64,000 bases of DNA from FEN-1297 sp021817845. GTDB lineage: Bacteria > Bacteroidota > Ignavibacteria > Ignavibacteriales > Ignavibacteriaceae. A program made the position numbers and the translations under genes. Location: NCBI GenBank assembly GCA_021817845.1, contig JAKAFW010000004.1, forward strand, positions 62,001-126,000. The letters run 5' to 3'. Positions 26,465 to 36,183 of this stretch are shown piece after piece (position 1 is the first letter of the stretch; each line of letters starts with the position of its first letter). The notes under the pieces were generated by a model that was not told where the DNA came from, made no database searches, and saw only the letters and a program-made list of their open reading frames with translations.

Positions 26465-26641
26465 AAATTTTATTTCAATAATCTAAGATTAATTTAAGAT
26501 AAAGATTCATCAGATAAAATTCTGAACAAGTTTTTCATAGAAATACATTTAAGAGATTATTTTCTTTAAAGTTTAGAATGAATTGATTATTTTAATTATA
26601 ACTAAACAACGAAAACATTCAAAAATTAGAAGGAGATTCCT

Positions 26642-26755
26642 ATGCAAGCTTACATTAAGAAAAGAAACTTGCTCGCTCAGGTTCTGCTTACAATCATAAC
26701 TTTAGGAATTTATGCTTTGTACTGGTTTCTATCGAAACATCGGGGGATGTTTTAA
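26642..26755 (+). CDS. Truncated DUF4234-like membrane peptide
   Basis: A 37-residue frame preceded by a very good ribosome site (AGAAGGAG six bases before the ATG). The peptide contains YIKKRNLLAQVLL, then TIITLGIYALYWF, the first helix of DUF4234 proteins, which normally run to 80 residues or more. The frame stops just after that helix and its last 27 bases overlap the 3' end of the convergent amidase gene. It is either a remnant of a longer gene whose 3' part was lost, or a genuine micropeptide. The strong start site suggests it is still translated. Confidence 0.55.
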   Translation: MQAYIKKRNLLAQVLLTIITLGIYALYWFLSKHRGMF

Positions 26756-28408
26756 TTGGTAACCCGTTGCATCCTGATATGCTTTTGCTACTTCAAGGAT
26801 TTTACCTTCGTCAAATAATCTTCCCACAAAAGTTATACTTGCAGGATGATTATTATTTATAAATCCATTTGGGACTACCACCAACGGGTGGCCGGTTAAA
26901 TTCGTTACAAGGGAATTGTCTCCCTCATCGGAAGGTGCCAGGTAAAGGTCAATTTTGTTTTCATCAAACATCTTTTCCATCTCTTGAATTAACAAATAAC
27001 GAATGCGGTTTGCATTTATATATTCAACCGCCGGAATGAAACGAGAAGCCCGGAAAATATTTGGCCAGTTATCTTTTCCCTGCCGTGCAAGCAAATCGAC
27101 TTTTCCACTTCTTGTTAGAACATCGAACGCAGCACCCGCTTCGGCATCAAGAATAAATGAAATATCATTTACCGGAAGATTAGGCAGTTTAACCGGAATT
27201 AGTTTTGCGCCGAGTTTTCTCATCTCAACAATTGTTAAAGAGTCAGTTGATTTAAATTCATATTTGTGATTGAAGTCGTCGGCAAGATAACCTATTCTCA
27301 TCCCCTTCAAACTAATTTTGGGAGTATAATTGAAAGGATAATTATAAACCGTTTGATCGATTCCGTCAGGACCATATATGGCTTTGAATACAATTGCACA
27401 ATCCTCAACATTGCGGCAAATGGGACCGATTTTATCCATCGACCAGCTAAGCGCCATTGCCCCATGGCGACTAACTCGTCCGTAAGTAGGTCTTAACCCG
27501 GTATCGCCGCATCTTGTAGAAGGTGAAACGATGGATCCCCATGTTTCTGTACCGATTGCAAATGGAACAAGTCCAGCAGAAACAGCGGCAGCAGAACCCG
27601 CAGACGAGCCGCTTGAGCCTTGAGTGGTATCCCATGGATTCCTTGTTAAACCGCCGAACCAAACATCATCCATTGCCAATTCGCCCATTGATAATTTTGC
27701 TATCAAAACTGCTCCTGCCGCTTCAAGTTTTTTGACTACAGTAGCATTAACATCAATTGTCTGATCTTTGTATGGAGCCGCGCCCCAGGTTGTTTTATAG
27801 CCTTTTACTGCTAATAAATCTTTTACGCCGAAAGGGATACCCATCAAAGGACTTTTATATTTTCCTGCTGCGATTTCTTCGTCGGCTTTCTTTGCCTGTT
27901 TCATAGCAAGATCATCGGTAAAAGTAATTACACAGTGAAGCCCTGGTCCGTATTTTTTTAATCTGTTAAGAAAGAATTCGGTCAATTTAACTGAAGAAAT
28001 CTTTCTTGTCTTTAATAAATAACCTAGTTCACCTACCGAATAATATGCAAGATCATTAATGTCTTTCGGCATCTTAACAGAGGAGTAATTACTCAACTTG
28101 AAAGGCAATTGCTTTGTGTTAAACTTTGCGCCTTCCGGGATAGGGTTAAACAAAATAGCTGGCGGTATACTGTTATTAAGATCAATCTTCCTTATACTCT
28201 GATAGCTTTCCAATCGTTGATTAAGTAGGTCAAGCATAGAGTCCTGTTGAGCTTCAGAGAAGGTAATGCCGAAAACCTTTTCCGCGCTGGTAATAACTTC
28301 TTTTGTTACCGGCTTATCTGCGGTTTCATAGATTATAAAAGCTCCAAGCAAGAAGGAAGAAAGTGCTACTATTATGAACGGAAACATTTTTGTAGATAAC
28401 TTTTTCAT
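26729..28408 (-). CDS. Membrane-anchored amidase-signature family enzyme
   Basis: A 559-residue amidase with an N-terminal signal anchor (about residues 8-27), which places the catalytic domain in the periplasm. The Ser-Ser-Lys machinery is visible: Lys196 in GIPFGVKDLL, the GSSGSSAGSAAAV glycine/serine loop (264-276) and a candidate nucleophile Ser292 in GTETWGSI. An aspartate usual before this serine is a glutamate here, within the range of the family. The export signal argues against a GatA role in tRNA-dependent amidation; peptide or amide hydrolysis is more likely. It lies 32 bp downstream of the large amidase/golvesin lipoprotein gene. Confidence 0.87.
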   Translation of the reverse strand: MKKLSTKMFPFIIVALSSFLLGAFIIYETADKPVTKEVITSAEKVFGITFSEAQQDSMLDLLNQRLESYQSIRKIDLNNSIPPAILFNPIPEGAKFNTKQLPFKLSNYSSVKMPKDINDLAYYSVGELGYLLKTRKISSVKLTEFFLNRLKKYGPGLHCVITFTDDLAMKQAKKADEEIAAGKYKSPLMGIPFGVKDLLAVKGYKTTWGAAPYKDQTIDVNATVVKKLEAAGAVLIAKLSMGELAMDDVWFGGLTRNPWDTTQGSSGSSAGSAAAVSAGLVPFAIGTETWGSIVSPSTRCGDTGLRPTYGRVSRHGAMALSWSMDKIGPICRNVEDCAIVFKAIYGPDGIDQTVYNYPFNYTPKISLKGMRIGYLADDFNHKYEFKSTDSLTIVEMRKLGAKLIPVKLPNLPVNDISFILDAEAGAAFDVLTRSGKVDLLARQGKDNWPNIFRASRFIPAVEYINANRIRYLLIQEMEKMFDENKIDLYLAPSDEGDNSLVTNLTGHPLVVVPNGFINNNHPASITFVGRLFDEGKILEVAKAYQDATGYQLKHPPMFR

Positions 28409-28440
28409 AAGAACTCCTATTTGTAATAAATAATTCCAAA

Positions 28441-31400
28441 CTATTTTTCAAAGAAATCTAAAATTGCTTTCATAAGTTCATCCCTTGCTGTAATTGTCGT
28501 GAGCGTTTCAAAAGGGAAACCAATGGCAACAACGCCATACTTTTTCTTGTAAGCTATCCCGGCTGGATATTGATTTTCATTATAACGAAGGATTACCTTG
28601 CTGCCTCCAAAATTTTTAACTGCGTCTGGTGCCCAGACATCATAAACTTTTGAACTTATTTTCTGATTAAACCTTAAAGAGAAATATTTTGATAAAAAGG
28701 GCTCGTCAACAGAATATGCTCTACCAGTTTTAGCCGCATGATCAGCATCTAAAGTGAATTTTAAGACATTGTGAGCAAAGGAAATATCTTGCTTATTTAC
28801 TAAACTGCCTTCAAATAAATCTGAAGCTATATAAGATCCGCTAACAAAAATGTTACCCCCTCTTTTGCAGTAATCTTTAATTACTAGCTGAAGCTTGATA
28901 GGGAAAGCAGCAAATCTAATCCCATGTAAAGAATCCTCTATTGCTTTTTCCCAATGTGTCTTCTTCTGTTCACCTAAAATAAGATCAACGATTTTATATC
29001 TGTTTAAATTAATTGTGCCATCTAGTATTGCATCTTCACTTGCTGAGACAAATGAGTAATCATTAGCTTTTATTGCAAGTCCATGAATAAATGGATAATC
29101 GAATGAATTTCCGGCAACAACATCATTTGAGTAATTATCATAACTAGCGCCCCAGCCGGGATCGTCATTTGATTTATATGGTGAAGAAGGGTCAAAATTA
29201 TATTGCTTCCCTGTGAAACTTAGATCATATTTATCTGGCACACCTCCATCAATGCGATCCATGAACCCTAAGAAACCTATTTTATTCACTGATGCTGGTG
29301 CTGAAACACGATAAAAACCATTAACTATTAAAACTGTTTTCTTAGTACCCGGCATTTTACACACCGATAATATCTCGGAAGGAAAACTCTCACCGCCGCT
29401 ATTTATCGCAGTAACCTTAAAGCTGTAAATATTTTTAGGTCTAATATTCTTTATTAGAGCAAAAGGTTTCTCGACTAACATTCCGTTATCAAAATCACCA
29501 TTATTTATTCTAGTATATACAATAAATTTCTTCGCCTTAGCAGTCGGCTCAAGAGGGTCTTTGACGGGATGCCATCTGAGTAAGACATTACCGGCTTTGT
29601 CAAATACTGCAGAAAATCTATTAACTGGCAGCGGTTCTACGACATATTTAAAATCATTTTGAACAGATAAGAATTTCAAAATACCTTTATACATTGATCT
29701 GGCAGCGTCAAATCTGAATTCAGGATCCTGAGCAAATTTCATATCAAGGAAATTCTGATGGGCAAGGAGCTCGATTAAGACCGAAGGTACATTTGGGCGA
29801 ACAACTTCACTATACCGTCCATCCTCGAGCATTCTCCGATTCCAAATAGGGTCATATTTCGCTTTAATATCGTTAACAATCTGGGTTTGCATAATATCTG
29901 CAAGGTCACGGTTAGCTAGTCTTGAAACTCCATTAGGAAAAACTCTTTGCGAGTCTAAATCTGTTGAGCTATAAATTGCAAGAGTGCCGATTGTAGTATC
30001 GCTTAGTGAGTTGCCCGCATCTGTATGAAATGCTAAGGATAAATCTATCGGAATCCCCAGACCCTTTGCGTTTCGATCATTATTCGGACCGAAGGGAGCT
30101 CCGCATAGGTAATTTACATATTCTCCGCGGCTTTTATAATCATCAATATAATCATTCTTATCGTCATTTAAATTGTAAACAAGCGAGTCAGGCATTCCAA
30201 GATATTGTAAATAGTAGCGTGCTGCTTCCAGGTATTTGGGACGTCCGCTAGTAGTGCCGCCTCGTTCAACCACGCCCATACCTCCGCCAAATCTTACTGC
30301 GTCTGCCGTAACAACCTTCCCGGATTCAGCACTTTGGTTTGTTAAAACAACCTTGTCTTTTTCAGGATTATAGCCTTTGTCAAATTTAAATTCTCCTAAA
30401 TACTCCCATGTTCCTCCGCCGATTTGCTGGTTAACCAAGAAATCTGTTTTGATTCCCTCATGATAAACTGAATAATGTGCATCACTAATGTTTCTACGGG
30501 ATGAAGAATAAGAAACATAAACAGAATATACTCCCTCTTCGGGAACCCTTGGAATCCAACTAATCGAAGACGTCCCGGTAGTATCAGAAATAGTTTCCTT
30601 ATACGTCCCATGAGTAAAAGGATTATAGTCGACACGATATGGAAGTGTGCCGACTTCAAAACCTTTCCCTTTTCCAATATTCCATTTTGGCTTTTCTATG
30701 TAATATCTTGAGCTAATATCCAAATGAGAATCATTATCAACAACAACTTCATTTATTTGAAAATCCCTTTCACGCGGATCAAAAACATTTGCACCTGCTT
30801 TCTCGAGCATCGGGATTAAATATGGTACAACAAAAGAAAGCGGAAGTTTATCTTCGACTGTTTGAAACACATTTGGGCGCTGCCACTCCCATCGATTAAT
30901 CTCATTATTGTAATACCAACCGTGGCTTTGCCAAACTGCAATATTCCTGTTAAATAATCCATTCGCAGGAATAAATTTCCTGCTTATATTCTCTACCACA
31001 GGCTTAGGTCGAATTTCCTTTGGCGGTATTCTAGATCTATCATATTCCGTTTGGCTGCTTCTATAGAAATTCGGAATCAGTTTCTCTATAGGAAAGCCTA
31101 TTGTCTTTATTGAAAAAGTATAATCTTTAAATTTGTAGCCATAATTTTTCCTCACCTCTGAATAAAGTTCTTCAACATTACCTTCGCGGAAAGGAATGAA
31201 GGATAGTTCTTTGCTGTAGTTTATAGTAATTTTCTTTTTTACGGAGTCGATAACGACAGATTCAATTTTCGCTTTATCTGGAAATTCAAACGGTAAGATT
31301 TCCTTTCTAAATTCCGTTTTCTCAGGTTTTGGTTTTTCACGGATAGTGATTGTGGGTTTTACTTTCGGTGTTTCGCGTTGCACTTTAGATGATGAGCATC

Positions 31401-31458
31401 CATAGAATAATGCCGAAGCAATAAAGATGAAATAAAAGAGCCGGTAAGATGATTTCAT
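28441..31458 (-). CDS. Large lipoprotein with N-acetylmuramoyl-L-alanine amidase-like and golvesin-type domains
   Basis: A 1005-residue exported protein. The signal ends in FYGC (Cys21), a weak lipobox. An Amidase_3-like fold begins near residue 170 with AVWQSHGWYYN and resumes after residue 430 with DLSLAFHTDAG and VPSVLIELLAHQN; these supply the expected His, His and Glu zinc/catalytic positions. A golvesin/xanthan-lyase C-terminal-like module interrupts it (about 290-400: GVYSVYVSYSSS, GGTWEYLGEF, ADAVRFGGG). A fibronectin type III-like segment (about 620-710) and a long C-terminal domain (about 720-1005) with an FVSGSYIASDLF core follow. It probably remodels peptidoglycan from the outer membrane. 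The membrane-anchored amidase gene follows 32 bp downstream. Confidence 0.78.
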   Translation of the reverse strand: MKSSYRLFYFIFIASALFYGCSSSKVQRETPKVKPTITIREKPKPEKTEFRKEILPFEFPDKAKIESVVIDSVKKKITINYSKELSFIPFREGNVEELYSEVRKNYGYKFKDYTFSIKTIGFPIEKLIPNFYRSSQTEYDRSRIPPKEIRPKPVVENISRKFIPANGLFNRNIAVWQSHGWYYNNEINRWEWQRPNVFQTVEDKLPLSFVVPYLIPMLEKAGANVFDPRERDFQINEVVVDNDSHLDISSRYYIEKPKWNIGKGKGFEVGTLPYRVDYNPFTHGTYKETISDTTGTSSISWIPRVPEEGVYSVYVSYSSSRRNISDAHYSVYHEGIKTDFLVNQQIGGGTWEYLGEFKFDKGYNPEKDKVVLTNQSAESGKVVTADAVRFGGGMGVVERGGTTSGRPKYLEAARYYLQYLGMPDSLVYNLNDDKNDYIDDYKSRGEYVNYLCGAPFGPNNDRNAKGLGIPIDLSLAFHTDAGNSLSDTTIGTLAIYSSTDLDSQRVFPNGVSRLANRDLADIMQTQIVNDIKAKYDPIWNRRMLEDGRYSEVVRPNVPSVLIELLAHQNFLDMKFAQDPEFRFDAARSMYKGILKFLSVQNDFKYVVEPLPVNRFSAVFDKAGNVLLRWHPVKDPLEPTAKAKKFIVYTRINNGDFDNGMLVEKPFALIKNIRPKNIYSFKVTAINSGGESFPSEILSVCKMPGTKKTVLIVNGFYRVSAPASVNKIGFLGFMDRIDGGVPDKYDLSFTGKQYNFDPSSPYKSNDDPGWGASYDNYSNDVVAGNSFDYPFIHGLAIKANDYSFVSASEDAILDGTINLNRYKIVDLILGEQKKTHWEKAIEDSLHGIRFAAFPIKLQLVIKDYCKRGGNIFVSGSYIASDLFEGSLVNKQDISFAHNVLKFTLDADHAAKTGRAYSVDEPFLSKYFSLRFNQKISSKVYDVWAPDAVKNFGGSKVILRYNENQYPAGIAYKKKYGVVAIGFPFETLTTITARDELMKAILDFFEK

Positions 31459-31614
31459 TATTTCTCTGACGTCATTAAAGAAATTTCTACTTTAAAGATA
31501 AAAAATTAAATGAATGTTAGCATGATATGGTGTAAAACTTTTTATTATAAACTTTTGTAATATAGTATTATTGTTTACAGCATTTCAATATACGTTAATG
31601 CAGAGTTTAGTTAT

Positions 31615-31745
31615 TTATTAAGTCACCTTACGCAAAAGCTTATTATTACATAGTGAGAAACCTCCGAGGTTTTCCTAAACCTCGGAGGTTTTGCACTTCA
31701 CTTCCTTTATATTTGAAATTGTCTGCGTAACATGAGTTATTAATA
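31615..31745. repeat. 131-bp interspersed element, copy A, with inner 14-bp hairpin
   Basis: The ends resemble inverted repeats: TTATTAAGTCACCTTACGCA on the left and TGCGTAACATGAGTTATTAA on the right. The core holds a perfect 14-bp stem (AACCTCCGAGGTTT with AAACCTCGGAGGTT, loop TCCT, 31659-31690) that could act as a terminator. A second copy that differs at only a few positions lies at 41688-41818. Copy A ends about 20 bases before the PEP carboxylase gene. Outside the element the 300-bp gap shows no gene. Confidence 0.75.
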
Positions 31746-31764
31746 TCTTTTGTTGGAAAATCAA

Positions 31765-34542
31765 ATGAGTAAAAAGTCTATAAACCCTTTAGAAGAATCG
31801 ATTCAAGATGAACCTCTGAAAAGAGATATAAGAGAACTTGGCGTAATGCTTGGGAAAATTTTAATTGAGCAGGAAGATTATGTCATTTATGAAACAGTTG
31901 AGAAGCTTCGCGCTTTAACGAAAAAATTGCGTACCTCATATAGCAAGACAACAAGGGGAGAAATTGTCGATTTAATCAGTAGACTCGACTCAAGCAAAGC
32001 TTACAAAGTTGTTAGAGCATTTTCCATTTATTTTATTTTAGTAAACGCTGCCGATGAAGTGCATAGAATAAGAAGGCAGCGCTCAAATCTTTTGGAAGCG
32101 GTAATTAACGAAAACGGCTCAATTGCTGAGGCTTTTGAAGAGCTGAAAAAGGAAAAATATACTGAGAAGATGGTAGATGAGATTCTAAATTCTATTGAAA
32201 TTATCCCGGTTTTTACTGCTCATCCAACCGAAGCAACCAGACAAACAACACTAAGAAAAATACTGAAAATAAGTCAGCTGCTTCTTAAACGAGAGTTGAT
32301 GATTTTGACTCTTGATGAGATAAACGAAATTAAACGGGAGTTGCAGACCGAGATAACGCTGTTATGGCAATCGAATGAAATACGGTTTCATAAGGTCACG
32401 GTAAAAGATGAAATCCAGAGCGGCATGTTTTTCTTTAAGGAAGTTTTATATGATATAATCCCGGGTTTTTATTTATCGATTAATTTAAAACTAAAAACAA
32501 TCTTGAATTTTGATTTACGTTCGCCGTCACTGATAAAATTTGGATCTTGGATGGGAGGCGACAGAGACGGGCATCCTTTTATAACCGTAGATATAACTAA
32601 AGAAACTTTGCTAAATAACAAAAGACAAATTATTAATCTTTATCAAAATGACCTTGACTTGCTATATACTTCTTTAAGCTCATCCTTGAATATTTCCACG
32701 GCAAGCAGATCGTTGGAACAATCGATTAATTCGGATATTTCTCTCTTCGATAAAGATTTTTCCGATAATATTTTGCGTGACCCTTCTGAAATCTATCGGG
32801 CTAAAATATTCCAAATTTCTTATAAGCTTAAAAGAACCGTTAACAGCGAGGAATTCGGGTACCAGAAATCTTCTGAGTTTGTAGATGACCTGGAAACAAT
32901 TTATGAAAGTCTTTCAAAGAATAAAGGGGAAATTATTGCGGATACTGTTGTACTCCCCTTAATTTATAAAGTAAAAACCTACGGCTTCAGATTGGTTGCA
33001 TTAGATATTCGCCAAAATGCATCTTTGATAAAAGAAGCGGTTTCTGAATTATTTTCCTATTCGGAAGTTGTTGAAAATTATTCTTTATTACCTGAAGTAC
33101 AAAAGGTAAATCTTCTGACAAAAGAAATTCTTAGCTCGAGACCGTTAAAAAATAATTTTAGCGAATTAAGCAAGTCAACAAGGCAGATAATCGAAGAACT
33201 ATCCGTCATAAAATGGGGCAAGGTAAATATTGCTCCTAATGCCTGCAACGATTATATAATTAGCAATTGTTCCTCCGTTAGCGATGTCCTGAATGTTCTT
33301 CTTCTTGCAAAGGAAGCAGGTTTAGTCAAATTACAAAATCACAAAATAATTCGATCTGATTTTGACATCCTCCCGCTTTTTGAAACTATAGAAGATTTGA
33401 GAAGATCGGATTCCGTTATGAAAGAATTATTTTCCAACAAAGCTTATATGCAGCATTTGCTACTCCGAGAGAAGATCCAAAAAATTATGATTGGTTATTC
33501 CGACAGCAATAAAGACGGAGGAATTGTTACTTCGAACTATGAGCTATATAAGGCACAGATCAATCTTAAAAAATTATGTGATGCCGGAAGTATTGAATTA
33601 ACTCTTTTTCATGGGCGAGGCGGAAGCATTTCAAGAGGCGGCGGTCCTGTTAACCAATCTATCCTTGCACAGCCTTACGGCACCATAGAAGGAAAAATTA
33701 AAATTACCGAACAAGGTGAAATGATTTCGTCAAAATACCTTCTGCCACAAATTGCCGGGAAAAGCTTGGAACTAATGACCGCAGCAATTATAACAGCTAC
33801 CGCTCGAACAAAATTTAAATCCGGAGTCGATAAATTTGAATTATACAGAGACATTTTTGAGAATATTTCCCAATCTGCATTTGAACATTATCGGCTATTA
33901 GTCAATCACCCCAATTTCTTTTCCTACTTTCGAAGCGCAACGCCGATAGATATAATAGAGCAGATTGAAATCGGCTCCCGCCCGTCATCAAGAAAAAAGA
34001 GCAAAGATATTCGCTTGCTTCGGGCAATACCGTGGGTGTTTACTTGGACGCAAAATCGCCAGACAATCTCTGGCTGGTACGGCTTTGGTACTGCTATCCA
34101 CAAATCCATAAATGAAAATAAAACTGGATGGGGATCAATGCGTAAAATGTATGAGGAGTGGGAGTTCTTTAAAACGCTTGTCGATAATATTGAAATGGTG
34201 CTTCTTAAGACCGATATGATAATCGGTAGGGAATATCTAACTTTATGCGAAAACTATAAAATTGCAAATCAAATTTTTAATCTAATTAATAATGAGTATG
34301 ACCTTTCATGCAGTGCGATTCTAAAAATTACTGGCGAGAATAATTTACTTGATGCTAATAAATCTCTTCAAAGATCTATTTTACTGAGGAATCCTTACAT
34401 CGATCCAATTAGCTTTATCCAGGTAAAATTTGTCAAGCAATTCAGGAAGAAAAATATTTCAAAGAATCAAAGAGAAAATCTTTTAATGTTATTAAGATCA
34501 ACTGTAAACGGAATTGCCTCCGGCGTTAGAAACACAGGCTAA
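31765..34542 (+). CDS. ppc: Phosphoenolpyruvate carboxylase
   Basis: A 925-residue enzyme that adds bicarbonate to phosphoenolpyruvate to form oxaloacetate, replenishing the TCA cycle. Signatures seen are VFTAHPTEATRQT (catalytic histidine), GSWMGGDRDGHPF, IGYSDSNKDGG, FHGRGGSISRGGGP and the C-terminal RNTG, equivalent to the QNTG end of the E. coli enzyme. I chose the ATG at 31765, preceded by a weak GGA; an in-frame TTG five codons upstream is the alternative. A repeat element sits directly upstream and may carry or disrupt promoter sequence. The gene converges with and overlaps the oxidase gene by four bases. Confidence 0.95.
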   Translation: MSKKSINPLEESIQDEPLKRDIRELGVMLGKILIEQEDYVIYETVEKLRALTKKLRTSYSKTTRGEIVDLISRLDSSKAYKVVRAFSIYFILVNAADEVHRIRRQRSNLLEAVINENGSIAEAFEELKKEKYTEKMVDEILNSIEIIPVFTAHPTEATRQTTLRKILKISQLLLKRELMILTLDEINEIKRELQTEITLLWQSNEIRFHKVTVKDEIQSGMFFFKEVLYDIIPGFYLSINLKLKTILNFDLRSPSLIKFGSWMGGDRDGHPFITVDITKETLLNNKRQIINLYQNDLDLLYTSLSSSLNISTASRSLEQSINSDISLFDKDFSDNILRDPSEIYRAKIFQISYKLKRTVNSEEFGYQKSSEFVDDLETIYESLSKNKGEIIADTVVLPLIYKVKTYGFRLVALDIRQNASLIKEAVSELFSYSEVVENYSLLPEVQKVNLLTKEILSSRPLKNNFSELSKSTRQIIEELSVIKWGKVNIAPNACNDYIISNCSSVSDVLNVLLLAKEAGLVKLQNHKIIRSDFDILPLFETIEDLRRSDSVMKELFSNKAYMQHLLLREKIQKIMIGYSDSNKDGGIVTSNYELYKAQINLKKLCDAGSIELTLFHGRGGSISRGGGPVNQSILAQPYGTIEGKIKITEQGEMISSKYLLPQIAGKSLELMTAAIITATARTKFKSGVDKFELYRDIFENISQSAFEHYRLLVNHPNFFSYFRSATPIDIIEQIEIGSRPSSRKKSKDIRLLRAIPWVFTWTQNRQTISGWYGFGTAIHKSINENKTGWGSMRKMYEEWEFFKTLVDNIEMVLLKTDMIIGREYLTLCENYKIANQIFNLINNEYDLSCSAILKITGENNLLDANKSLQRSILLRNPYIDPISFIQVKFVKQFRKKNISKNQRENLLMLLRSTVNGIASGVRNTG

Positions 34543-35747
34543 TTAAAAATACTAATTGCTTTTTTGGCGATTGTATTTCCTATACTTAAAGAAGCGGTTG
34601 CTGCTGGCGAAGGAGCATTTAACACGTGAATCATTTTTTCAGCCTCGATAATTCTAAAATCATCGACTAATTTTCCATCCGGATCAAGCGCTTGAGCGCG
34701 CACCCCCGCACCTTCACGGTAGACATCATCAAACCCAATGGATGGAACCAATTTTTGAAGCGATTTTACAAATAGCTCTTTGCTTAATGATCTGCGAAAT
34801 TCATTAATGCCCATTTTGTAATGATGAGACGCCATTCTCCAAAAACCGGGATAAGAAATCATTTGTGAAACATCCTTAAATGAAAAATCTTTTTGATTAT
34901 AACCTTCACGATTAAATGCTAGCACAGCATTGGGGCCAGCTTCTATTCCACCGTTAATCATTCTTGTAAAATGAACTCCAAGAAATGGAAATTTAGGATC
35001 GGGTACAGGATAGATTAAGTTTTTAACTAAATATTCCTTTTTCTTTTTTAATTTGTAGTATTCTCCGCGAAAGGGAATAATTTGTAAATTCGGGTTAACG
35101 CCGCAAATCCGGGCAACTCTGTCGGCTTGAAGCCCCCCGCAATTAATTAGAAACTTAGCTCGTACTTCGCCGGATAAGGTCTGCAGAATTAAATCTTTTC
35201 CATCCCTAACCAGCGAAATAAATTTGCTGTTAGTAGTAATTTCACCGCCGTTATTCGAGATAATTTTTGCATAAGCTTCGGTAGCTTCAGTGTAATCAAC
35301 AATTCCGGTTTCAGACACAAACAATCCCGCAATACCTTCGGCGTATGGTTCATAATCTTTAATCTCTTCTTTGGCTAATCTGGTAACTCCATTCAATCCG
35401 TTTGCAATTCCCCGTTTTTCAAGTTCATCAAGCGCCGGCAATTCTTCTTTTGAAGAGGCAAGTACAATTTTTCCGCAGTGCTGGTGGTTAATATTATTTT
35501 CTTCACAAAAACGGTACATCATTTCTCTTCCTGTAACACAGTTTAATGCTTTCAAAGAGCCAGGCTTATAATAGAGACCAGAATGAATTACGCCGCTATT
35601 ATTTCCTGTTTGATGCGGAGCTATTCTGTTTTCTTTTTCAAGTACGACAACCGAATAATTACCTAACCTTTGAAGCGATAATGCTGTCGCTGTTCCGACA
35701 ATACCGCCACCTACAACGGCGAAATCATAAGTTCGTGAATTGCTCAT
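34539..35747 (-). CDS. lhgO: L-2-hydroxyglutarate oxidase (FAD-dependent)
   Basis: A 402-residue flavoprotein of the DAO superfamily, close to LhgO, which oxidises L-2-hydroxyglutarate to 2-oxoglutarate and passes electrons to the membrane quinone pool. The FAD-binding GGGIVG (13-18) follows the first strand. HQTGNNSGVIHSGLYY and CGKIVLAS are typical of the family, as is the C-terminal HVLNAPSPAATASL segment. The frame extends 19 codons further upstream, but the ATG at 35747 gives the standard N-terminus with the Rossmann strand and has a GGAAAA site. Related glycerol-3-phosphate oxidases are the main alternative. Confidence 0.88.
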   Translation of the reverse strand: MSNSRTYDFAVVGGGIVGTATALSLQRLGNYSVVVLEKENRIAPHQTGNNSGVIHSGLYYKPGSLKALNCVTGREMMYRFCEENNINHQHCGKIVLASSKEELPALDELEKRGIANGLNGVTRLAKEEIKDYEPYAEGIAGLFVSETGIVDYTEATEAYAKIISNNGGEITTNSKFISLVRDGKDLILQTLSGEVRAKFLINCGGLQADRVARICGVNPNLQIIPFRGEYYKLKKKKEYLVKNLIYPVPDPKFPFLGVHFTRMINGGIEAGPNAVLAFNREGYNQKDFSFKDVSQMISYPGFWRMASHHYKMGINEFRRSLSKELFVKSLQKLVPSIGFDDVYREGAGVRAQALDPDGKLVDDFRIIEAEKMIHVLNAPSPAATASLSIGNTIAKKAISIFN

Positions 35748-35837
35748 AAAAACATTTTCCAGTCTGATATTTGAGGGACAATTTTTCGACCCGAAAAATA
35801 ACAATAAGTATGCGGTAAATCATTTTTACCCTTAACT

Positions 35838-35845
35838 TAATTTTG
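35838..35845 (+). promoter_or_regulatory. Possible -7 promoter element for the membrane protein/YceI operon
   Basis: TAATTTTG matches the TAnnTTTG consensus about 57 bases before the first gene of the pair. There is no TTTG box at the expected distance upstream, so chance is a real possibility in this AT-rich stretch. Confidence 0.25.
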
Positions 35846-35901
35846 TTAATTAACCAACGTCTTTAGCGGATTTATTACGAAAAACTTATTAACTAAATTT
35901 A

Positions 35902-36183
35902 ATGAACAAAAAACAAAAGATAACAATATTCAGCGGACTTGCGGCGATAACAATTTCATTTGCAATCTGGGCTTTACAGGGTTTCCATTTGTTTACTCAT
36001 CAAAAAATTGAGATACAACTTCCTCAGTCTGATGTTGATAAGTTACTCGGGCAACCTCCGCGATATGAGTGGATCAATCATTTTACCCTCGGACTTGAAT
36101 ATACACTCGCCTTTACTGCAATAGTTATTAGTATTTCTATTGTTATGTTCTTTCTTTTCAAAAACAAAAGGAAAATAAATTAA
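35902..36183 (+). CDS. Small two-helix membrane protein
   Basis: I do not recognise this 93-residue protein. It has one helix at the N-terminus (about 8-28) and another near the C-terminus (about 66-87), followed by a basic KNKRKIN tail. The roughly 37 residues between them (QSDVDKLLGQPPRYEWINHF and neighbours) would face the periplasm. Its stop overlaps the ATG of the YceI gene (TAATG), so the two are translationally coupled and may act together. Confidence 0.6.
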   Translation: MNKKQKITIFSGLAAITISFAIWALQGFHLFTHQKIEIQLPQSDVDKLLGQPPRYEWINHFTLGLEYTLAFTAIVISISIVMFFLFKNKRKIN

